Origin: Amaricoccus macauensis_A
GTDB taxonomy: Bacteria; Pseudomonadota; Alphaproteobacteria; Rhodobacterales; Rhodobacteraceae
NCBI RefSeq assembly: GCF_049800915.1
Contig: NZ_JBNAFY010000002.1
Span: 620,001 to 684,000 of the forward strand
Direction of reading: 5' to 3'
Length of the DNA: 64,000 nt
Below the pieces are notes generated by a model. The model searched no databases and was not told the DNA's origin. It saw only the letters and a program-made list of their open reading frames with translations. The position numbers and the translations under genes were made by a program. This document shows, in pieces, positions 60,182-64,000 of the stretch. The number at the start of each line of letters is the position of its first letter. Position 1 is the stretch's first letter.

Positions 60182-60293
60182 CATTTTTTGCTGCACTGCA
60201 CAAAAATTGTTTCCCGTGCACCGTGTGGTACCAATGCGCATGCCGACCAGTGTTTCTACAAAGCTGTTTGCGCGTAAAATGTGACATGCTACC

Positions 60294-60326
60294 TTAACCC
60301 AAAATAAAGCAATCACCGTTAACGGT
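60294..60326 (+). promoter_or_regulatory. CtrA-like site and 12-bp palindrome upstream of D,D-carboxypeptidase
   Basis: TTAA-N7-TAAA at 60294-60308 differs at one position from the CtrA box TTAA-N7-TTAA. A perfect palindrome ACCGTTAACGGT lies at 60315-60326. Both lie 45-75 nt before the start codon of the cell-wall gene, in an AT-rich stretch. Confidence 0.4.
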
Positions 60327-60369
60327 TGCGTAAATCAGAGGCGAGGCGCACCCAGCGCCGGAGGCAGTG

Positions 60370-61881
60370 ATGATCCGATCTTTGTACCGCGGGGGTGCCC
60401 TCGCGATAATAATCGTATTATGGGCCGGGCTGGCACAGGCCGCACAGTATGCCGCCCTTGTCATGGACGCCCGCACCGGAAAGGTGGTGCATTCGCGAAA
60501 CGCGGATACCCAGCTTCATCCTGCGTCACTGACCAAGATGATGACACTCTATATAGTGTTCGACCAGGTCAGGCAGGGGCGTCTCTCGCTCGATCAGAAG
60601 ATCCGGATCTCCTCCAACGCCGCCAGCGAGCCGCCCTCCAAGCTGGGATTGCGCGCCGGACAATCCATCGAACTTCGCTACCTGATTCGCGCCGCAGCGG
60701 TAAAATCGGCCAATGATGCCGCCACCGCGATGGGTGAGGCGGTGGCCGGCTCCGAATCGGCCTTCACCGACCTGATGAACAAATACGCCGCTGCCATGGG
60801 CATGAAGCGGACCAATTTCGAGAATGCTCACGGCCTGACCGCATCCGGACACCTCTCCACCGCGCGTGACATGACGCTCCTCGGGCGCCGGCTCGTCTAT
60901 GATTTCCCGCAGTATTACAATCTCTTCAGCCGCCGTTCGACGTCTGCCGGCATCAAGACTGTAAGCAACACCAACCGTCGCGTGCTCGATGCCTATCCCG
61001 GCGCGGACGGCATCAAGACCGGCTACACCCGCGCTGCGGGCTTCAACCTGACTTCCTCGGCCAAGCGCGGTGACAAGCGGGTCATCGTCACCGTGATGGG
61101 GGGCAAGAGCTCCGCCACGCGCAATGCCGAAGTGATCCGTCTCATGGATCTCGGTTTCGGCCGGATGCCGCGCGTCGCGCGTCTCGACCCGCCCGCACCG
61201 CTCAGAATGCGCTCGGTCGCGGTGGCGGAAGCCGAATCGGTCGGTGGATCGACCTCCGGCATCTCGCCCGCGCGCGTCGCTGTCCTCAGCCGCAGCACGC
61301 GCCCCGTGCCCCGCTCGGCGGCCAATGCCTCTGTCCCGGTTGCGCGCAGTTCCGCAACTATCGCTCAGGCCATCGAGGACGTGAACACGGATCTGGCCTC
61401 CGCGCAGATGCCGCGCTCGACCTTCGACTTCCTGAACCTCAACGGTCGCCCGGCTCCGCGTCCCATCGCGGAAGGAAGTGCGGAAGAGGTCTACACGGCG
61501 CAGGCAACGAATCCCGGCTCCGCGTCGACCTTTGCCTCCTCGCCCGCGTCCGCCACGCCGCGGCCTGCACCGCAGCCCGACAGCCTGACCGTTCCTGTCG
61601 CACTCACCTCGGCGCCGACAAGCACCGGCGGAAATTCCTGGGGCGTGCAGATCGGCGTGCATCGTGCAAAGACCGACGCCGAACGGCAGTTGCTCACCAC
61701 GGCACTCAAGGATGTGCCGCAGCTCGCAGGCAGCCTGCGCCGGATCGAGCCCGCGACCGTCAGTGGTCTCCGGGTCTACCGCGCACAGTTCGTGGGCCTC
61801 AGCCAGCAGAATGCGGTTTCGGCCTGCCAGACGTTGCAACGGCTCAATTCCGACTGCGCCCCGATCGCGCCGGGAACCTGA
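60370..61881 (+). CDS. D-alanyl-D-alanine carboxypeptidase with SPOR domain
   Basis: 503 aa from the ATG at 60370, 5 nt behind GGAGG. Signal peptide (MIRSLYRGGALAIIIVLWAGLAQA-AQ) exports it. Penicillin-binding S11 motifs: S53-L-T-K56, S113-A-N115 and K216-T-G218. After the peptidase domain comes a long Ser/Pro/Ala-rich linker (~270-410) and a C-terminal SPOR domain (GNSWGVQIGVHRAKTDAERQLLTTALKDVPQLAGSLRRIEP...AVSACQTLQRLNSDC) that targets denuded septal glycan. A divisome-recruited low-molecular-weight PBP. Confidence 0.94.
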   Translation: MIRSLYRGGALAIIIVLWAGLAQAAQYAALVMDARTGKVVHSRNADTQLHPASLTKMMTLYIVFDQVRQGRLSLDQKIRISSNAASEPPSKLGLRAGQSIELRYLIRAAAVKSANDAATAMGEAVAGSESAFTDLMNKYAAAMGMKRTNFENAHGLTASGHLSTARDMTLLGRRLVYDFPQYYNLFSRRSTSAGIKTVSNTNRRVLDAYPGADGIKTGYTRAAGFNLTSSAKRGDKRVIVTVMGGKSSATRNAEVIRLMDLGFGRMPRVARLDPPAPLRMRSVAVAEAESVGGSTSGISPARVAVLSRSTRPVPRSAANASVPVARSSATIAQAIEDVNTDLASAQMPRSTFDFLNLNGRPAPRPIAEGSAEEVYTAQATNPGSASTFASSPASATPRPAPQPDSLTVPVALTSAPTSTGGNSWGVQIGVHRAKTDAERQLLTTALKDVPQLAGSLRRIEPATVSGLRVYRAQFVGLSQQNAVSACQTLQRLNSDCAPIAPGT

Positions 61882-61922
61882 TCCCCCCCATACGAAGCCG
61901 ACTGCCTCTCGCAGGCTCCCTG

Positions 61923-61957
61923 GCCCGGCCCTGAAAAGGTGCCGGGTCTTTTCGTTT
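61923..61957 (+). terminator. Rho-independent terminator of the carboxypeptidase gene
   Basis: CCCGGC (61924-61929) pairs with GCCGGG (61941-61946), followed by TCTTTTCGTTT. It lies 43 nt after the stop codon. Confidence 0.75.
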
Positions 61958-61987
61958 CGTGAGAACGGGAGGATCGGGGGGAGGGGA

Positions 61988-62010
61988 GCCGGCGCGCTCT
62001 TCGCGCCGGC
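61988..62010 (-). terminator. GC-rich hairpin after mipZ
   Basis: GCCGGCGCG (61988-61996) pairs with CGCGCCGGC (62002-62010) around a 5-nt loop, 11 nt beyond the mipZ stop on the minus strand. There is no T-run on either side, so Rho dependence or a stabilising role is possible. Confidence 0.4.
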
Positions 62011-62021
62011 CTGTCCCGACC

Positions 62022-62831
62022 TCAGGCGGCGGCGTAGGCCGCCGGAAGCTGGAGCGCGCGGATGAGGTCACGCACTTCCTGCCTGGCTGCGATATTCGAC
62101 ATGGTCATCGTCTGCGGATCGTCGGCGCGCAGATCGAGAAGTGTCAGCCCCGAAAGGAACAGTTCCCGGAAGATCACCCGTTCCGAGAAGCCCGGCGCGA
62201 TCCGGAAGCCGATTCGCTGTGACAGTTCGTCGAGGGCCGCGCCAACCCGACGCTTGTTCTTCGCGTCGAACGTGGACATGCGGTTGCGCAGCACGATCCA
62301 GTCCATCTGCGGACGCCCTGTTGCCGCGCGGTTCTGCCGCGATTTCCAGACCATCTCGGAATAGAGCGAGGGGCCGAGAATATGGCCATCCACCGGGTCG
62401 AGCCGCGCCAGCATGTCGAAATCGACGAGACTGTCGTTCATGGGCGTGATGAGAACATCCGCCGCCGCATGGGCCGCCCGCGACAGCACGGTATGCGAGC
62501 CGGGACAGTCGATCACGATGTAGTCGCAATCCCGGCTGAGCGTTCCGATCGCGTTAATGAAGTTTTCCTGGTCCTCGACCTCGGCATCGAGCCGACTGTC
62601 CAGTTCGCTGGCCTGGATCTCGAGCCGCCGCGGCATCGGCAATGCGAAGCCGTGGCGCTTCATGTAATCCTCGCGGTTGTCGAGGTAGCGGAACAGGCTC
62701 TTCTGCCTCAGGTCGAAATCGAGCGCGCCCACGGCGTTGCCCGATCTCACCAGGGCGGTGATCACATGCATGGCGGTGGTGGACTTGCCCGATCCACCCT
62801 TTTCGTTGCCCATGACGATGATCCGGGTCAT
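62022..62831 (-). CDS. mipZ: Division-plane positioning ATPase MipZ
   Basis: 269 aa ParA/MinD-type ATPase. Deviant Walker A NEKGGSGKST has the signature lysine K11 and the P-loop K16; DFDLRQKSLFRYLDNR follows strand 2 and YIVIDCPGSHT is the switch II region; LITPMNDSLVDFDMLARLD and DWIVLRNRMSTFDAKNKRRV are MipZ-typical. MipZ forms a bipolar gradient with ParB that keeps FtsZ away from the poles; it replaces MinCD in Alphaproteobacteria. Single gene here. Confidence 0.94.
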   Translation of the reverse strand: MTRIIVMGNEKGGSGKSTTAMHVITALVRSGNAVGALDFDLRQKSLFRYLDNREDYMKRHGFALPMPRRLEIQASELDSRLDAEVEDQENFINAIGTLSRDCDYIVIDCPGSHTVLSRAAHAAADVLITPMNDSLVDFDMLARLDPVDGHILGPSLYSEMVWKSRQNRAATGRPQMDWIVLRNRMSTFDAKNKRRVGAALDELSQRIGFRIAPGFSERVIFRELFLSGLTLLDLRADDPQTMTMSNIAARQEVRDLIRALQLPAAYAAA

Positions 62832-62961
62832 GCGTCACTCCTGCCTCTGGACCGAAGCCGTTTCAGGCGGGGGCGCCGTCTGAAAAGGACTGCCGGCCAA
62901 GTTCATGTTCCTGGGCGGGTTCGGCCGTCAAACCTGGGTGGCTCGCGGCGTTCCCGCTCTC

Positions 62962-62997
62962 CAAACGAAATGGAGCGCCCTCTTTCGGGGCGCTCCA
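62962..62997 (-). terminator. Rho-independent terminator of rplS-rpmE
   Basis: On the minus strand a 10-bp stem TGGAGCGCCC/GGGCGCTCCA (62971-62997) with a 7-nt loop, followed by TTTCGTTTGG. It lies 35 nt past the rpmE stop. Confidence 0.8.
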
Positions 62998-63031
62998 CTA
63001 AATCTAGTCGAAAGCTCTGATTCGAGAAAGC

Positions 63032-63253
63032 TCAGAAGCCCAGGCCTTCGTATTTCTTCTTGAACTTCGAGACGCGTCCGCCGGTGTCCATCAGGCGCTG
63101 CGATCCGCCGGTCCAGGCCGGGTGCGCGCTGGGATCGATCTCGAGGGCCAGCGTGTCGCCTTCGGCGCCGTAGGTCGAGCGCGTGCGATAGGTCGAGCCG
63201 TCGGTCAGCTTCACTTCGATGAAGTGATAATCGGGGTGAATGTCCTTTTTCAT
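63032..63253 (-). CDS. rpmE: 50S ribosomal protein L31
   Basis: 73 aa. KDIHPDYHFIEVKLTDGSTYRTRSTYGAEGDTLALEIDPSAHPAWTGGSQRLMDTGGRVSKFKKKYEGLGF is the L31 fold. It has no cysteines, so it is the zinc-independent (C-minus) form. The gene follows rplS by 11 nt and ends at a strong terminator. Confidence 0.96.
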   Translation of the reverse strand: MKKDIHPDYHFIEVKLTDGSTYRTRSTYGAEGDTLALEIDPSAHPAWTGGSQRLMDTGGRVSKFKKKYEGLGF

Positions 63254-63264
63254 CTCTCCAGACC

Positions 63265-63642
63265 TCAGCTAGCGGTTTTCGGCTTGTAGTTGGTCTTCTC
63301 GGCGATGCGGGCAGATTTGCCGCGACGATCGCGGAGGTAATAGAGCTTCGCACGACGGACCTTGCCGCGGCGGACCACGGTGATCGAATCGATGTTCGGC
63401 GAGTGGAGCGGGAAAACACGCTCGACGCCTTCGCCGAAGGAGATCTTGCGCACGGTGAAGCTTGCGCCGATGCCTGCGCCGCCGTTGCGGGCGATGCAGA
63501 CGCCCTCGTAGGCCTGAACGCGCGAGCGCGTGCCCTCGGTCACCTTGTAGCCGACACGCACGGTGTCACCGGCCGCGAAATCCGGTATTTCCTTGGCCAG
63601 AGCAGTGATCTGCTCGGCTTCGATTTGCGCGATGAGGTTCAT
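63265..63642 (-). CDS. rplS: 50S ribosomal protein L19
   Basis: 125 aa. L19 pattern: DFAAGDTVRVGYKVTEGTRSRVQAYEGVCIARNGGAGIGASFTVRKISFGEGVERVFPLHSPNIDSITVVRRGKVRRAKLYYLRDRRGKSARI. The ATG overlaps the stop codon of trmD by four bases (ATGA), the conserved trmD-rplS coupling. Confidence 0.97.
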   Translation of the reverse strand: MNLIAQIEAEQITALAKEIPDFAAGDTVRVGYKVTEGTRSRVQAYEGVCIARNGGAGIGASFTVRKISFGEGVERVFPLHSPNIDSITVVRRGKVRRAKLYYLRDRRGKSARIAEKTNYKPKTAS

Positions 63643-64000
63643 TCTCTCTCATCCTCTCGATGCTCGCCTTGAGCGGCGATGGTGTGCGCGTCCGAGAGCT
63701 CTGCCTCTCCTGCCGGGTCCGCATATGCGCCTGGGCTTTCGCCCGCCGCATAGGCCCGCCAGAGGTCGGGACGACGTTCCTTCGTGATCCGTTCCGCCTG
63801 AGCGCGACGCCAATCGGCGATGCGTCCATGATGTCCCGAGAGGAGAACCTCGGGGATCGAAAGACCTTCCCAAACGGCCGGACGGGTATATTGAGGGTGC
63901 TCCAAAAGACCGGATGCGAAGGATTCTTCGACCGGCGACTCAGGATTGCCCAGGACGCGGGGTATAAGCCGGACGCAGGCATCGATCAAGCCCATTGCTG
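63639..64000 (-). CDS. trmD: tRNA (guanine37-N1)-methyltransferase TrmD, 3' part
   Basis: Only the C-terminal ~120 residues are inside the window; the 5' part lies beyond 64000. The visible protein reads AMGLIDACVRLIPRVLGNPESPVEESF...LLEHPQYTRPAVWEGLSIPEVLLSGHHGRIADWRRAQAERITKERRPDLWRAY, the SPOUT/TrmD signature around the trefoil knot and the C-terminal domain. TrmD adds m1G37 to tRNAs to prevent frameshifting. Residues after ~RRPDLW form a hydrophilic tail. Confidence 0.93.
   Translation of the reverse strand, partial: AMGLIDACVRLIPRVLGNPESPVEESFASGLLEHPQYTRPAVWEGLSIPEVLLSGHHGRIADWRRAQAERITKERRPDLWRAYAAGESPGAYADPAGEAELSDAHTIAAQGEHREDERE

Noticed and set aside
1..64000. CRISPR array, prophage, transposase or integrase
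   Set aside because: No regular spaced repeats of CRISPR type, and no phage or transposase protein motifs in any plausible gene.

Overview
The window looks like a chromosomal segment from a marine-type member of the Rhodobacterales (roseobacter-like Alphaproteobacteria). The evidence is the GC-rich sequence, the yfgM-like/bamB/der order, the HDAC-like/xseB/ispA/dxs order, a MipZ division ATPase, a phasin, a short ProRS without the editing insertion, a CtrA-like site, and the many roseobacter-style catabolic and ABC-transport genes. I see no insertion sequence, prophage, integron, CRISPR array, tRNA or rRNA. Almost everything is ordinary chromosome with short accessory patches. The large open frames lying antisense to gyrA, ppk1, the ppx-like gene and others are mirror-frame artefacts of GC-rich coding sequence.

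Layout. 1-5.5 kb: a secreted DUF1194 protein, a MESH1-like (p)ppGpp-type HD hydrolase with an unexplained C-terminal half, an M20 amidohydrolase, a permuted NlpC/P60-type protein, and an ECF sigma/NrsF anti-sigma pair. 5.6-9.3 kb: envelope-assembly block (YfgM-like TPR, BamB, Der). 9.3-12.3 kb: a PQQ-type sugar dehydrogenase-like protein, a glutathionyl-hydroquinone reductase, and a small unknown protein. 12.5-16 kb: a four-gene operon that fits the DgcN/DgcA route of D-glutamate breakdown (D-Glu N-acetyltransferase, an unexplained methyltransferase, N-acetyl-D-Glu racemase, then a D-amino-acid aminotransferase). 16-18 kb: an orphan BrnA-type antitoxin behind a striking array of ATGCAT sites spaced exactly 11 bp apart, then an alpha/beta hydrolase flanked by two near-identical 44-bp repeats. 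18-27 kb: gyrA, ppk1, a ppx/gppA homologue and proS. 27-33.7 kb: a small secreted protein, an XRE regulator, a two-CBS protein, a Pat-like acyl-CoA synthetase/acetyltransferase fusion, a HerA-like ATPase and cutA. 33.8-48.5 kb: a TonB receptor, then a pyrimidine-catabolism patch (amidase, dihydropyrimidinase, and an NMT1/HMP-type ABC transporter) interrupted by acetyltransferases, small membrane/lipoproteins and an inverted YcaQ-type DNA glycosylase, ending with an EamA exporter/TetR pair. 48.7-56.8 kb: histone-deacetylase-like hydrolase, xseB, ispA, dxs, cytochrome c2, DUF4202, ychF and a leaderless subtilase. 56.8-64 kb: dapE, an RsmC-like methyltransferase, clpS, phasin, a D,D-carboxypeptidase with SPOR domain, mipZ, rpmE, rplS and the 3' part of trmD.

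How genes work together. In the dgc operon, D-Glu would be acetylated, racemised and fed to L-Glu metabolism, with the aminotransferase linking D-Ala and other D-amino acids to D-Glu. In the 36-47 kb patch, an ABC importer would deliver a pyrimidine-like substrate to dihydropyrimidinase and the N-carbamoyl amidase. No dihydropyrimidine dehydrogenase is present in the window. xseB-ispA-dxs is a normal isoprenoid-supply unit. Most functional statements come from recognition of family motifs by eye; no database search was run.
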